Source of the DNA: Edwardsiella ictaluri ATCC 33202
Lineage (GTDB): Bacteria; Pseudomonadota; Gammaproteobacteria; Enterobacterales; Enterobacteriaceae
Reading direction: 5' to 3'
Length of the DNA: 51,820 nt
Assembly: GCF_000264785.1 (NCBI RefSeq)
Contig: NZ_AFJI01000034.1
Span: 1 to 51,820 of the forward strand
Shown here: one piece after another, positions 19,559-28,981 of the stretch
Position numbering within the stretch: position 1 is the stretch's first letter
Layout of the letters: each line of letters begins with the position of its first letter
Position numbers and translations under genes: made by a program
Notes under the pieces: model-generated
Seen by the model: only the letters and a program-made list of their open reading frames with translations
Told to the model about the DNA's origin: nothing
The model's database searches: none

Positions 19559-20320
19559 TCATAATCTCGTTAGCTGCCACTCCTCCGCTACCCAACTCTC
19601 CGTTTTCGTCCGGACCAGGTCTAACACCTGCGCTGTCGGCATATACGCCTGTTTCTGCATATGTCTTGGACCAATCACTGGATGATTGACAATGGCATCA
19701 TAGGTGAGATCGTAGATGAGCGGTTTGATCTCTTTATTTAAATAGTTGAGCGCCTTGCTGGTTAATGATAACGCCTTGTCGGCTAACGTGTTGAGCTCAG
19801 CGGTTAGGCCGGGTCTGGCAAGGTTAAGTAATTGTTCATCTTTTTTCCCCTCCACGATTTCTCCATAGCCACACTCTGTCATCGCAGATCGCACGATTTC
19901 CGCACGGGCTTCAGGAAGGATTTTTTTCTTATGATATACCAGCACGTCGTCGATCACCGCATTGGCCCGCGCTCCGAGATAAGAGTCAAGATCCTGCCGC
20001 AGCCTCTTATGCACGTTATCGCTTTCTTCAGAGAGCGGTGTTCCATCCGTAATCATTCTGTTGGCCACTGAAGTGCTGATATTACAGAGCGCCTGTATTA
20101 TGTCCAGTGGTCTGTGGCAGCCAAGCTTTGTCAGTTCCTTGCAGTGGCGCTCGTTGAGGGTGAATGTAATGAGAACGGGATGGTTTTTGTTTTTATCTGA
20201 TATGTTTGTAAGGTAATCCAGTCTCACCGGACCCTCTGTATTGGCCGGCCGGTATTGATTGCCATCTATTTTATGGCTTCCTGTTCTATAAAAAAAACTC
20301 AGCAGGGACTCAATATTCAT
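19559..20320 (-). CDS. Hypothetical protein, 253 aa
   Basis: I do not recognise this protein. It is mostly hydrophilic with mixed charge, and has no signal peptide or membrane helix. A helical, leucine-spaced stretch near residues 170-200 (LNTLADKALSLTSKALNYLN) could be a short coiled coil or hydrophobic helix. Base composition is lower in GC than the adjoining ato genes, and its leader (20321-20680) is AT-rich, suggesting later acquisition. It ends 74 nt before atoS on the same strand but shows no link in content to acetoacetate metabolism. The ribosome binding site before the ATG is weak. A secreted-effector role is conceivable but unsupported. Confidence 0.6.
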   Translation of the reverse strand: MNIESLLSFFYRTGSHKIDGNQYRPANTEGPVRLDYLTNISDKNKNHPVLITFTLNERHCKELTKLGCHRPLDIIQALCNISTSVANRMITDGTPLSEESDNVHKRLRQDLDSYLGARANAVIDDVLVYHKKKILPEARAEIVRSAMTECGYGEIVEGKKDEQLLNLARPGLTAELNTLADKALSLTSKALNYLNKEIKPLIYDLTYDAIVNHPVIGPRHMQKQAYMPTAQVLDLVRTKTESWVAEEWQLTRL

Positions 20321-21507
20321 TGTGCACGCTCTATATATACAGAAAGTGTAAGGGAAAGTTGTTTTTCGCTATATCTATAGTATTCGCCAAAGAGCGAGAT
20401 GTGATTTCACCACCATCGTTTTACATTTGTGATTATGTCAGTGAGGTACTGATTTTCCAGTTTATATTGCTGCTTATTTAAGCGTTGTTGATGTGGTCTG
20501 TTTTTGTGTTTTTTTATTTTTTTGCATTAGGTCGCCACCCCGGAGAGAGTTAAGCATGGTGCCATCAGGGGGAAGAAAACGCTCTGGCACGAGTCAAACC
20601 GTTTTCGGTGTTCGCGCTGGAGAATGAGAAAATTAATTACTAATCATAATGTTATATTTTTCTGGCGGGTGCTAAGTGCATTTTTTTCTGCGTGCTGCGT
20701 TCACTATTGCCATGCTGTGCCTGGATAACGCCGTGGGCGGGGCAGGCGTGCACGGCGCGTTACCGGCATCTCGCCCGGGCGAACGGTTTTCTGGTGCGCT
20801 CGGCGTCTGGCGCTCGCTGCGGTGGAAATATCGCGGGTGATCCAGTGGGCAGTGCTGAACATTTTCTTTGTGGCGTAATAACACATTGCATCATGGCAAG
20901 GCGCCGCCGCTGCGGTTCAGTGTACAGCGTCAATAGGGTTCGGAGTTATCTATTATTGGTATCGCCACGGCTGCGGTATAAATAGGAGATGTTCGCTGAG
21001 CGATATTTCCCTTTTTTGGCGGGATATTGATGATGGGATGTGGTTTCGTTTTTTACGCGCAACGGTATATAATTTTACTGATATGTGTCATAAAGCTAAT
21101 TATTAAGTAAATAATCAGCATCGGTGCATCATTTTATATTGGCGGCGGGAGTATATGCTGTGACTATCGGTATTATTCTCCCCGTCACTGCGGATTTCCT
21201 CCGGGGATATTATCATGAATAACGGAAAAATTTGGCCCGTCGGCGCCGGGTGGGCTGCTGTTTGCCACGCTGATCGTCCCCGGGAGCACGCAGCCGAACG
21301 CTCTCTTCGACAACAGCATCCAGGCTGATGGCCATAAGCCGGAGACCCCCCGAACAGGCTGGTATCGTCCGCCCGCACGCCGCCATGCCGGACTCCTTAG
21401 GTACCTGATAGATAAGATTCGACAGGGTAGTCTGCCCCCGGGGGCAGACATCTTTAACCGTGCCTCTCCCTCTCCCGGTGAATGATGTCAGGCGCGTCGG
21501 CCGCGCC
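20321..21507. other. 1.2-kb interval without supported genes
   Basis: 20321-20680 is AT-rich; 20690-20900 and 21180-21480 are GC-rich with short open frames on both strands. None has a recognisable family or a credible ribosome binding site. The plus-strand frame near 21240-21480 (GLLFATLIVPGSTQPNALF) is protein-like but I cannot place it. A perfect 20-bp palindrome lies at 21430-21449. I regard the interval as decayed or regulatory DNA. Confidence 0.4.
21430..21449. repeat. Perfect 20-bp palindrome
   Basis: GTCTGCCCCCGGGGGCAGAC reads the same on both strands over all 20 bases with no loop. It lies 59 nt beyond the pduX stop. It could act as a cruciform or transcription-stop hairpin at the end of pduX, but no T-run flanks it. 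Confidence 0.6.
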
Positions 21508-22416
21508 TCAGCGTAGCCTGACGCCGCCGCCGATCAGTTTGAGCAGATGCTGGGTGGGCCAATGGCGCGTTAACCCGTGCTGCGTGAGGTGGTGCCGCAG
21601 CGCCCCGACATCGTGCCGGCGGCGATCCAGCAGCAGCCCCACCACGCTGCCGCTGTGTGCCACGTTGACGCCATACAGGCCGAACTGCTCCACCATGGCC
21701 AGCAGCGCGGGGAAATCCGCCTTCGGCAACAGCCGCTGGCTGGCGATGGCGCTGAGGGTGGCCGCCTCTCCCAGGCGGTAAGGATCTTGGCGCTGACATC
21801 CCTCCTGCAGCTGTCGCCAGGCGCGTTGCAGCGTTGGCGCCTCCGCCAGTAACGCCCTCTGGCGCGCGCGGCGGTGGTAGTCGGCGGTGCGCAGGGTCAG
21901 CGGGCTTTCGAGCAGCAACACATCCAGTTCAGGCGCGTTGCCGCAGGCGAGCTGGGTGGAGGCATCGTTATGATCGAACAGGGTCAGCTGGCGAAACAGG
22001 GTGCTGTCGGTGGGTTCCAGCGAGACACACAGCGCCGCCAGCGTCGGTTCGTCCAGCCGTCGCCCCAGATGGTGCGCGGCCGCCACGGCGGTGGCGGCGA
22101 TATCCGCCGTGCTGCTGGCCATCCCCTTGGCCAGGGGGATGGTCGAGTGAGTCTCGATGCGCAACGCTTGGCCCATCTGCGCCGGGTAGCCCCAGTGCTG
22201 TAGCAGGCGTTCAACCATCATTCGGGAGAGCGGGCGCTCCTGCGAAAGTGGCGCGCCGTTGCAGACTTCGACCGTGCTGTACCAGTCGACGGGACAGGAG
22301 ACCAGCTTCTCACTGCCTAAAATCCAGCCCTGAATGAGCTCTCCGCATGATGCGGGGCACTGCGCAACCGCCACGCCTTCACCTTTTGAACCGATAATTT
22401 CGCCGCATAGTGGCAT
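21508..22416 (-). CDS. pduX: L-threonine kinase PduX
   Basis: 302-aa GHMP-family kinase. It makes L-threonine phosphate, the precursor of (R)-1-amino-2-propanol O-2-phosphate for the cobalamin nucleotide loop. Diagnostic stretches are VAVAQCPASCGELIQGW, the GHMP ATP-binding loop IPLAKGMASSTADIAATAVA, and NVAHSGSVVGLLLDRRRHD. The open frame could start at 22560; the ATG at 22416 gives near the usual 300 aa. A GTG at about 22365, after AAGGTGAAGG, is a second candidate. In Salmonella this gene ends the pdu operon; here it is divergent from the cbi operon. Confidence 0.92.
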   Translation of the reverse strand: MPLCGEIIGSKGEGVAVAQCPASCGELIQGWILGSEKLVSCPVDWYSTVEVCNGAPLSQERPLSRMMVERLLQHWGYPAQMGQALRIETHSTIPLAKGMASSTADIAATAVAAAHHLGRRLDEPTLAALCVSLEPTDSTLFRQLTLFDHNDASTQLACGNAPELDVLLLESPLTLRTADYHRRARQRALLAEAPTLQRAWRQLQEGCQRQDPYRLGEAATLSAIASQRLLPKADFPALLAMVEQFGLYGVNVAHSGSVVGLLLDRRRHDVGALRHHLTQHGLTRHWPTQHLLKLIGGGVRLR

Positions 22417-22682
22417 GGTGATGGCAGGAAAGCCATGCTTTTCACCCTGGCTCTGCCGTGCCGGAGGGATAGCGGGGGAAAAGCGTGCTATGGTGATAGC
22501 CTGATAATCAGCGGCAAATCTATTTGCATGATAATAACGGGTGGAATGACGTACCATCATGCTGTTTTTATGCTAAATTGCGCCGTCTTTTCTTCTGTGG
22601 TGGGCGATGAGGGCCGCACAGGAGTGAGCATGAATATCTATTTGTGATGCTGGGCGAGCGTTGCCCGCTCATCATTTAAGCC
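22417..22682. other. pduX-cbiA divergent leader region
   Basis: The shared regulatory region holds promoters for pduX (leftward) and the cbi operon (rightward). A TATGCTAAAT block near 22571 is a plausible extended -10 element, but I see no convincing -35. No gene above a few codons is supported. Confidence 0.4.
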
Positions 22683-22831
22683 GACAGGTTTGCCATATTG
22701 ATGGTAGGGAAGGGGGTGTAAATCCCCCGCAGCCCCCGCTGCTGTGATGCTGACGACCCCGTGTACACCACTGATCGCAAGATTGGGAAGGACGGGCGAG
22801 GAGGACGCTAAGCCAGAAGACCTGCCCGTCG
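22683..22831 (+). promoter_or_regulatory. Cobalamin (B12) riboswitch aptamer
   Basis: The B12 box AGCCAGAAGACCTGCC is at 22811-22826. Upstream are the conserved core GGTAGGGAAGGGGGTGTAAA and a CCCGCTGCTGTGA-type segment, in the order of the Rfam cobalamin family (RF00174). The outer GACAGGT (22683-22689) can pair with the ACCT and GTC near the B12 box to close P1. It lies in the leader of cbiA and should repress the operon when adenosylcobalamin is abundant. Confidence 0.92.
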
Positions 22832-22920
22832 GTAACTACCAACAACTTCGGTGGGAAGTGGGTTGATCTGATGCATACAGTCGCAAGACTGGGTAGCGGT
22901 GTATCTATACCCTCCAACCA

Positions 22921-22940
22921 CCCTGAACAGGATCAGGGGC
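22921..22940 (+). promoter_or_regulatory. Hairpin occluding the cbiA ribosome binding site
   Basis: CCCTGA (22921-22926) and TCAGGG (22933-22938) form a perfect 6-bp stem ending two bases before the cbiA ATG. The possible Shine-Dalgarno bases lie within it. It is a likely translational expression platform downstream of the B12 riboswitch; the switching partner is not determined. Confidence 0.55.
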
Positions 22941-24320
22941 ATGACGGCAAAGCAGTACGCGTTCGTTCTGGCGGGCACCGGCAGCGGCTGTGGCAAAACC
23001 ACGCTGACGCTGGGGTTGCTGAGTCTATTGAAACAGCGTGGGCTGCGCGTCCAGCCGTACAAAGTGGGGCCGGACTACCTCGATACTGCCTGGCATACGG
23101 CCGTGTGCGGCACCGCCTCCTGCAATCTCGATAGTTTTATGCTGCCCGAACCGACGCTCAACGCGCTGTTTGGCGAGCGGATGCAGCAGGCCGACATCGC
23201 GGTCATCGAGGGGGTGATGGGGCTGTATGACGGCTACGGCACCGATCCGGACTACTGCAGCAGCGCGGGGATGGCCAAGCAGCTCGGCTGCCCGGTGATC
23301 CTGCTGGTGGATGGCAAGGCGGTCTCCACTTCTATTGCCGCCACGGTGATGGGCTTTCAGCGCTTTGATCCCACCTTGAATATCGCGGGCGTGATGGTGA
23401 ATCGCGTCAACAGCGAGGCGCATTTCGCGCTGCTTAAGACGGCCATCGAACGCTACTGCGCCATTCCCGTGCTCGGCTATATCCCACAGACGGCGGGGGT
23501 TGCCCTGCCTGAGCGCCACCTCGGCCTGGTGACCGCCCGGGAGTCCGTCGTGCGGGCGCAGCCCTGGCAGACGTTTGCCGCCGTACTCGAACGCACCCTG
23601 GATATCGATCGCTTGCTCTTTTTGTGCCAGATGGCGTCGCTGCCGCCCGGCGCCTGGCCTGCGCTGCCCACCGCCGACGCCGGACGCGGATTGACGCTGG
23701 CCATGGCCGAGGACGAGGCGTTCAACTTCTATTATCCGGACAACGTTGCGCTGCTCGAGCGCACGGGCGTTAGGATCGTCCGCTTTAGCCCCCTGCATGA
23801 CGCCCGGCTGCCCGACTGCCAGATGGTGTGGCTGGGCGGCGGCTACCCGGAGCTGTACGCCGGGAGGCTGGCGGCCAACGCCCCGATGCTGGCGAGCCTG
23901 CGCGCGGCGCACCGGCGCGGCGCGGCGATCTACGCCGAGTGCGGCGGGCTGATGTACCTTGGCAGCACGCTGGAGGATGCCGACGGCGAGATCCACCCCA
24001 TGGCCAATATTATTCCCGGTCACAGTAAAATGGGGCGGCGGCTGACCCGCTTTGGCTACTGTGAGGCACAGGCGCGTCAGCCGACGCTGCTGGCGGATCG
24101 CGGCGAAACGCTGCGCGGACACGAGTTCCACTACGCTGACTTTTCACCGCAAACCCCCGCGCTGCTGGCGTGCCGCAAAGTGCGCGATGGGGTGACCACC
24201 CAGACGTGGGACGGGGGATGGCAGGTCGGCAGCGCCTTTGCCAGCTATCTGCACCTGCATTTTGCCCAGCGCCCACAGATGCTGAACCGCTGGCTGGCGG
24301 CCGCCAGGGCGGCCCTATGA
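22941..24320 (+). CDS. cbiA: Cobyrinate a,c-diamide synthase CbiA
   Basis: 459-aa ATP-dependent glutamine amidotransferase that amidates the a and c side chains of cobyrinate. N-terminal P-loop: AGTGSGCGKTTLTLGLL. The C-terminal class I glutaminase-like domain has the nucleophile region AECGGLMYLG and terminal His in SYLHLHF. The ATG at 22941 (MTAKQYAFVLAG) is preferred over an upstream in-frame codon at 22899 because it fits the family length. First gene of the cbi operon; its stop overlaps cbiB as ATGA. Confidence 0.95.
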   Translation: MTAKQYAFVLAGTGSGCGKTTLTLGLLSLLKQRGLRVQPYKVGPDYLDTAWHTAVCGTASCNLDSFMLPEPTLNALFGERMQQADIAVIEGVMGLYDGYGTDPDYCSSAGMAKQLGCPVILLVDGKAVSTSIAATVMGFQRFDPTLNIAGVMVNRVNSEAHFALLKTAIERYCAIPVLGYIPQTAGVALPERHLGLVTARESVVRAQPWQTFAAVLERTLDIDRLLFLCQMASLPPGAWPALPTADAGRGLTLAMAEDEAFNFYYPDNVALLERTGVRIVRFSPLHDARLPDCQMVWLGGGYPELYAGRLAANAPMLASLRAAHRRGAAIYAECGGLMYLGSTLEDADGEIHPMANIIPGHSKMGRRLTRFGYCEAQARQPTLLADRGETLRGHEFHYADFSPQTPALLACRKVRDGVTTQTWDGGWQVGSAFASYLHLHFAQRPQMLNRWLAAARAAL

Positions 24321-25276
24321 CGCTCCTGGCCTGGTGTCTCGCCTGGATCCTCGACGCCGCGATCGGCGATCCGCCGCGCTGGCCGCACCCGGTACGCTGG
24401 ATGGGGCAGCTGATCACCGCCCTACAGCGTTGTGTACGCCGTCGCTGCCGCAGCGAGGGCGCGCTGCGCATCGGCGGCGGCCTGATGTGGCTGACGGTGG
24501 TGGGGGGGACGTGGAGCGTGGCCTGGGGGGGCGTGACGCTGGCGCGGGCGATCCACCCGTGGCTGGGGTGGGCGGTGGAGGTCTGGATGATCTTTACCGC
24601 GCTGGCCGGCCGCTGTCTGGCGGACGCCGCCCGGGAGGTCGAACGGCCGCTGCGTGCCGGTGCGCTCGCCGAGAGCCGCGAAAAGCTCTCCTGGATCGTA
24701 GGGCGCGATACCTCGTCGCTGCAGCCGCCGCAGATCAACCGGGCGGTGGTGGAGACCGTCGCCGAGAATACGGTGGATGGCATCATCGCGCCGCTGTTCT
24801 TCCTGCTGCTGGGCGGCGCGCCGCTGGCGATGGCCTACAAGGCGGTCAATACCCTCGACTCAATGGTGGGCTACAAGCATGAAAAGTACCGGGCGATCGG
24901 CATGGTGAGCGCCCGGATGGATGATGCGGCGAACTACCTTCCCGCGCGGCTGAGCTGGCTGCTGCTGAGCGCGGCGGCGTGGCTGTGCCGCGACGATTTT
25001 TCCCGTGCACTGCGCATCGGCTGGCGCGATCGCCGCTGCCACAGCAGCCCCAACTGCGCGTGGTCAGAGGCGACCGTGGCCGGTGCGCTGGGGATCCGGC
25101 TGGGGGGGCCGAATGACTACTTCGGCCAGCGGGTGGATAAACCCTGGATCGGCGATGCGCGCCGCGCGGTGACCCCGGACGATATTTCCCGAACGGTTCG
25201 ACTGATGTGGGTCGCGTCAGCCCTGGCGCTGGCGCTGTTGATGGCGGTGCGCTGGCTGGTGGCCGGTGCGGCCTGA
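24317..25276 (+). CDS. cbiB: Adenosylcobinamide-phosphate synthase CbiB
   Basis: 319-aa membrane protein that attaches aminopropanol phosphate (from L-threonine phosphate, the PduX product) to adenosylcobyric acid. The N-terminus has the family word DAAIGDPPRWPHPVRWMG. The centre has ENTVDGIIAPLFFLLLGGAP and NTLDSMVGYKHEKYRAIG. Four or five hydrophobic segments are visible. The start overlaps the cbiA stop by 4 nt; a longer frame from 24170 lies inside cbiA and is rejected. Confidence 0.95.
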   Translation: MTLLAWCLAWILDAAIGDPPRWPHPVRWMGQLITALQRCVRRRCRSEGALRIGGGLMWLTVVGGTWSVAWGGVTLARAIHPWLGWAVEVWMIFTALAGRCLADAAREVERPLRAGALAESREKLSWIVGRDTSSLQPPQINRAVVETVAENTVDGIIAPLFFLLLGGAPLAMAYKAVNTLDSMVGYKHEKYRAIGMVSARMDDAANYLPARLSWLLLSAAAWLCRDDFSRALRIGWRDRRCHSSPNCAWSEATVAGALGIRLGGPNDYFGQRVDKPWIGDARRAVTPDDISRTVRLMWVASALALALLMAVRWLVAGAA

Positions 25277-25288
25277 GGAGACGAGAAC

Positions 25289-25921
25289 ATGCAATATATC
25301 CAGCAACCCCGGGCGATTGAGGCCAAAAGCTTCGACATCATTGACGGGATCATCCGTGAGACGCGCCCGGCGTATCGGTTCGCCAGCCCGCTGCACGAGG
25401 CGATCGTCAAGCGGGTTATCCACACCACCGCCGATTTTGACTGGCTGGATATCCTCTGGTTCTCCCCGGATGCGCTGACGCAGCTGTGCGCGGCGCTGAG
25501 CCGCCCGTCCGTTATCTATACCGATACGACGATGGCCCTCTCGGGGATCAACAAACCCCTGCTGGCCACGTTTGGCGGCGAGTGCCGCTGCTATATCAGC
25601 GATGCGCAGGTGGTGGCGCAGGCGCAGGCGCAGGGGATCACCCGCTCCATGGCGGCGGTCGATCGGGCGGTGGCGGAGGCGGAGTGCCCGGTGTTCGTCT
25701 TTGGCAATGCGCCGACGGCGCTGTTCCGCCTGCTGGAGCACGATATCGCCGTCGGCGGCGTGGTGGGGGTGCCGGTGGGGTTTGTCGGCGCGGCGGAGTC
25801 GAAAGCGGCGCTGACGCACAGCGGCTTGCCCGCCATTGCGGCGCTGGGGCGCAAGGGCGGCAGCAACGTGGCGGCGGCGATCGTTAACGCCGTGCTGTAC
25901 CACCTGCGGGGGGCAACATGA
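25289..25921 (+). CDS. cbiC: Cobalt-precorrin-8 methylmutase CbiC
   Basis: 210-aa enzyme that moves the C11 methyl to C12 to give cobyrinate. Conserved stretches are [37 protein letters not shown] with the proposed catalytic His, and [12 protein letters not shown] plus [13 protein letters not shown] in the C-terminal half. A GAGGAGACGAG motif precedes the ATG by a suitable distance. Its end overlaps cbiD by 4 nt. Confidence 0.95.
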   Translation: MQYIQQPRAIEAKSFDIIDGIIRETRPAYRFASPLHEAIVKRVIHTTADFDWLDILWFSPDALTQLCAALSRPSVIYTDTTMALSGINKPLLATFGGECRCYISDAQVVAQAQAQGITRSMAAVDRAVAEAECPVFVFGNAPTALFRLLEHDIAVGGVVGVPVGFVGAAESKAALTHSGLPAIAALGRKGGSNVAAAIVNAVLYHLRGAT

Positions 25922-27057
25922 GCGATCGGGCCTTTGATACGCCGGTGTGGCACCACGGAAAGGCGCTGCGCAAGGGCTATACCACCGGCTCCTGCGCCAC
26001 CGCGGCCGCCAAGGTCGCCGCGCTGATGGCGCTGCGCCAGCAGCCGATCCACCAGATCGCCATCGTGACCCCCTCCGGCGTCACGCTGAACCTGAGCGTG
26101 GAATCCCCGCATATCGAAGGGGAGCAGGCCATCGCCGCCATTCGCAAAGACGGCGGCGATGATGTCGATGCGACCCACGGTATGCTGATTTTCGCGCGGG
26201 TCACGCTCAACGACAGCGGCGCGATCTCGCTGTCGGGGGGCGAGGGGATCGGCACCGTGACGCGCAAGGGCATTGGCCTGCCCATCGGCAGCGCGGCGAT
26301 CAACCGCACGCCCCGCCATACCATTGAGTCGGCGGTGCGCGAGGCGATCGGCCCGACGCGCGGCGCCGCGGTCGAGATCTTTGCGCCGGAGGGCGTCGCG
26401 CGGGCGCAGAAAACCTATAACGCCCGCCTGGGTATCCTGGGCGGCATCTCGATCATCGGCACCACGGGCATCGTGACGCCGATGTCGGAGGAGAGCTGGA
26501 AGCGTTCGCTGGCGCTGACCCTGGAGATGAAGCGCGCCGCCGGGATGACACGGGTGGTGCTGGTGCCGGGCAACCACGGCGAGCGCTTTGTGCGGGAGCA
26601 GATGGGGATCGCGGCCGATGCGGTGGTGACGATGAGCAACTTCGTCGGCTATATGGTCGAGGAGGCGGTGCGTCTGGGGTTTCGCCAGATCGTGCTGGTC
26701 GGCCACCCGGGCAAGCTGATCAAGGTCGCCGCCGGGATCTTCCACACCCACAGCCATATGGCCGATGCGCGCATGGAGACGCTGGTGGCGCATCTGGCGC
26801 TGCTGGGCGCGCCGCTGGCGCTGCTGACGCGGGTGCGTGACTGCGACACGACCGAGGCGGCGATGGAGCATATCGACGCCTACGGCTTTCAGTCGCTGTA
26901 TGACCATCTCGCCGCCCGTATCTGCCAGCGCGTGATAGAGCGGCTGCGTTTTACCCAGAATCTGCCGATCTGCGACGCCATTCTGTTCTCGTTTGATAAC
27001 CGGACGCTGGGCAGCAACCGCCCGGTCGCCGCCATCGTGGAGGATCTGCGGTGTTGA
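25918..27057 (+). CDS. cbiD: Cobalt-precorrin-5B C1-methyltransferase CbiD
   Basis: 379-aa SAM-dependent enzyme that methylates C1 during anaerobic ring contraction. It is recognised by [19 protein letters not shown] near the N-terminus, [18 protein letters not shown], and the later [13 protein letters not shown] and [19 protein letters not shown]. It is specific to the oxygen-independent pathway. Start ATGA overlap with cbiC; the last codons overlap the GTG start of cbiE. Confidence 0.95.
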   Translation: MSDRAFDTPVWHHGKALRKGYTTGSCATAAAKVAALMALRQQPIHQIAIVTPSGVTLNLSVESPHIEGEQAIAAIRKDGGDDVDATHGMLIFARVTLNDSGAISLSGGEGIGTVTRKGIGLPIGSAAINRTPRHTIESAVREAIGPTRGAAVEIFAPEGVARAQKTYNARLGILGGISIIGTTGIVTPMSEESWKRSLALTLEMKRAAGMTRVVLVPGNHGERFVREQMGIAADAVVTMSNFVGYMVEEAVRLGFRQIVLVGHPGKLIKVAAGIFHTHSHMADARMETLVAHLALLGAPLALLTRVRDCDTTEAAMEHIDAYGFQSLYDHLAARICQRVIERLRFTQNLPICDAILFSFDNRTLGSNRPVAAIVEDLRC

Positions 27058-27656
27058 CGGTCGTGGGGGTGGGCCCCGCGGGCGTCCATCTGATAACTCC
27101 CGCGGCGCGCGATGCGATCGCGCAGGCGGAGTGCCTGGTGGGCGGGGCGCGTCATTTACGGCAGTTTCCGGACTTTCGCGGCGAGACCTTCGCCCTCGGC
27201 GCCAACGTCGCGGCGCTGTTGGCCTGGCTCGAGGCCCGGCGCCTGCGCCGCGTGGTGATCATCGCCTCCGGCGATCCGCTGTTTTACGGCATCGGCACGC
27301 GGATCGTGGCGCACTTTGGCATTGAGCATGTGCGTATCATTCCCGGCATCAGCGCGGTGCAGTACCTCTGCGCGCAGGCGGGCATCGACATGAACGGGAT
27401 GTGGCTCACCAGCAGCCACGGCCGCCGGGTCGATTTTGATCAGTTGGCGCGCCATGACAGGGTGGCGATGGTCACCGACGCGCGCTGTGGACCGAAAGAG
27501 ATCGCCGCGCAGCTGGTGGCGCGGGGGAAGGGGCATCGCTGGATGGTGATCGGTGAAAATCTGGCGATGGAGAGAGAGCGGATCCACTGGCTGCCCGTCA
27601 GTGAGGTCTGCGCCGACTATGAGATGAACACCGTGGTGATCCTCGATGAACGATGA
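27051..27656 (+). CDS. cbiE: Cobalt-precorrin-7 C5-methyltransferase CbiE
   Basis: 201-aa tetrapyrrole methylase. The SAM-binding opening is [18 protein letters not shown], and the second motif is [14 protein letters not shown]. The GTG at 27051 is the likely start: GGAGG lies 8 bases upstream inside cbiD, and the overlap with the cbiD stop is 7 nt. It acts with CbiT, which follows and is fused to CbiE as CobL in aerobic organisms. Confidence 0.94.
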   Translation: MLTVVGVGPAGVHLITPAARDAIAQAECLVGGARHLRQFPDFRGETFALGANVAALLAWLEARRLRRVVIIASGDPLFYGIGTRIVAHFGIEHVRIIPGISAVQYLCAQAGIDMNGMWLTSSHGRRVDFDQLARHDRVAMVTDARCGPKEIAAQLVARGKGHRWMVIGENLAMERERIHWLPVSEVCADYEMNTVVILDER

Positions 27657-28215
27657 GCTTTTTCTGCGCGGCGAAACGGTGCCGATGACCAAAGAGGCGG
27701 TGCGCGCGCTGGCCCTCAGCAAACTTGAGCTGCACCGTGCCAGCCATCTGATCGATATCGGGGCGGGAACCGGCAGCGTATCGATTGAGGCCGCGCTGCA
27801 GTTTCCCTCTCTGCGGGTGACCGCCATCGAGAAAAACCCCGCGGCGCTGCGCCTGCTCGAAGAGAACCGCCGGCGCTTTGCCTGCGGCAACGTCCGCATC
27901 CTGCCCGGCAGCGCGCCGATGCCGGTGGCGGAGCGGGCCGACGCCGTGTTTATGGGCGGCAGCGGCGGCCATCTGACGGCGCTGATGGACTGGTCGATGG
28001 CCCAGCTGCATCCCGGCGGGCGCCTGGTGATGACCTTTATCCTGATGGAGAACCTGCATAGCGCGCTGGCCCATCTGGCGCAGCGGGGAGCGCAGGGCGT
28101 GACGTGTCAGCAGATACAGACGGCGTCGTGGGTTCCGCTCGGTCAGGGCCACTACTTCAAACCGAATAATCCCGTTTTTGTTATCGCCTGCCAGAAGGAG
28201 GAACATCATGTCTGA
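27646..28215 (+). CDS. cbiT: Cobalt-precorrin-6B C15-methyltransferase (decarboxylating) CbiT
   Basis: 189-aa Rossmann-type methyltransferase that methylates C15 and decarboxylates the acetate side chain at C12. The SAM motif is [40 protein letters not shown] at the N-terminus and [18 protein letters not shown] at the end are typical. It overlaps cbiE by 11 nt. Confidence 0.94.
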   Translation: MNDELFLRGETVPMTKEAVRALALSKLELHRASHLIDIGAGTGSVSIEAALQFPSLRVTAIEKNPAALRLLEENRRRFACGNVRILPGSAPMPVAERADAVFMGGSGGHLTALMDWSMAQLHPGGRLVMTFILMENLHSALAHLAQRGAQGVTCQQIQTASWVPLGQGHYFKPNNPVFVIACQKEEHHV

Positions 28216-28981
28216 GACCTTTGATGCCCGCTGCGTGTGGTTTGTCGGCGCCGGGCCCGGCGATCGTGAGCTGATTACCCTCAAGGGCTATCGGCTGCTG
28301 CAGCAGGCGCAGGTGGTCATCTATGCCGGCTCGCTGATCAACCCTGAGTTACTGGCGTACTGTCCGCCCGGGGCCGAGTGCCACGACAGCGCGGCGCTGC
28401 ATCTGGCGCAGATCCTCGATCTGATGGAGGCTGGGGTACGGGCCGGGAAAACCGTGGTGCGTCTGCAGACGGGCGATCTCTCCCTGTACGGATCCGTACG
28501 TGAGCAGGGGGAGGAGCTGACCAGGCGCGGCATCGCCTGGCAGGTGGTGCCGGGGGTCAGCGCCTTTCTCGGCGCGGCGGCGGAGCTCGGCGTGGAGTAC
28601 ACCGTGCCCGACGTCGCGCAAAGCCTGATCATTACCCGCCTTGAGGGGCGTACACCGGTGCCGGCGCGTGAGCAGCTGGAGTCGTTCGCCCGCCATCAGA
28701 CCTCGATGGCGATTTACCTCTCCGTCCAACGGATCCAGCGGGTGGCGGAGCGGCTGATCGCGGGGGGCTATCCGGCCACCACGCCGGTGGCGGTTATCTA
28801 TAAGGCGACCTGGCCGGAGAGCCGCACCGTCCGCGGCACGCTGGCGGACATCGGCGACCGGGTCCACGCTGCGGGGATCCGTAAAACGGCGCTGATCCTT
28901 GTCGGCAGTTTCCTTGGCGATGAGTATCACTACTCAAAGCTCTATGCGGCGGACTTTAGCCATGAATACCGTAAAGCCTGA
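28208..28981 (+). CDS. cbiF: Cobalt-precorrin-4 C11-methyltransferase CbiF
   Basis: 257-aa tetrapyrrole methylase. N-terminal [20 protein letters not shown], the motif [15 protein letters not shown], and [20 protein letters not shown] are diagnostic. I chose ATG 28208 because AAGGAGG lies just upstream; a longer frame from 28178 would be inside cbiT. It overlaps the cbiT end by 8 nt and is itself overlapped by cbiG. Confidence 0.95.
   Translation: MSETFDARCVWFVGAGPGDRELITLKGYRLLQQAQVVIYAGSLINPELLAYCPPGAECHDSAALHLAQILDLMEAGVRAGKTVVRLQTGDLSLYGSVREQGEELTRRGIAWQVVPGVSAFLGAAAELGVEYTVPDVAQSLIITRLEGRTPVPAREQLESFARHQTSMAIYLSVQRIQRVAERLIAGGYPATTPVAVIYKATWPESRTVRGTLADIGDRVHAAGIRKTALILVGSFLGDEYHYSKLYAADFSHEYRKA

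Noticed and set aside
28899-28961. Upstream start for cbiG
   Set aside because: It lies well inside cbiF and adds residues absent from the family; ATG 28962 fits the family N-terminus.
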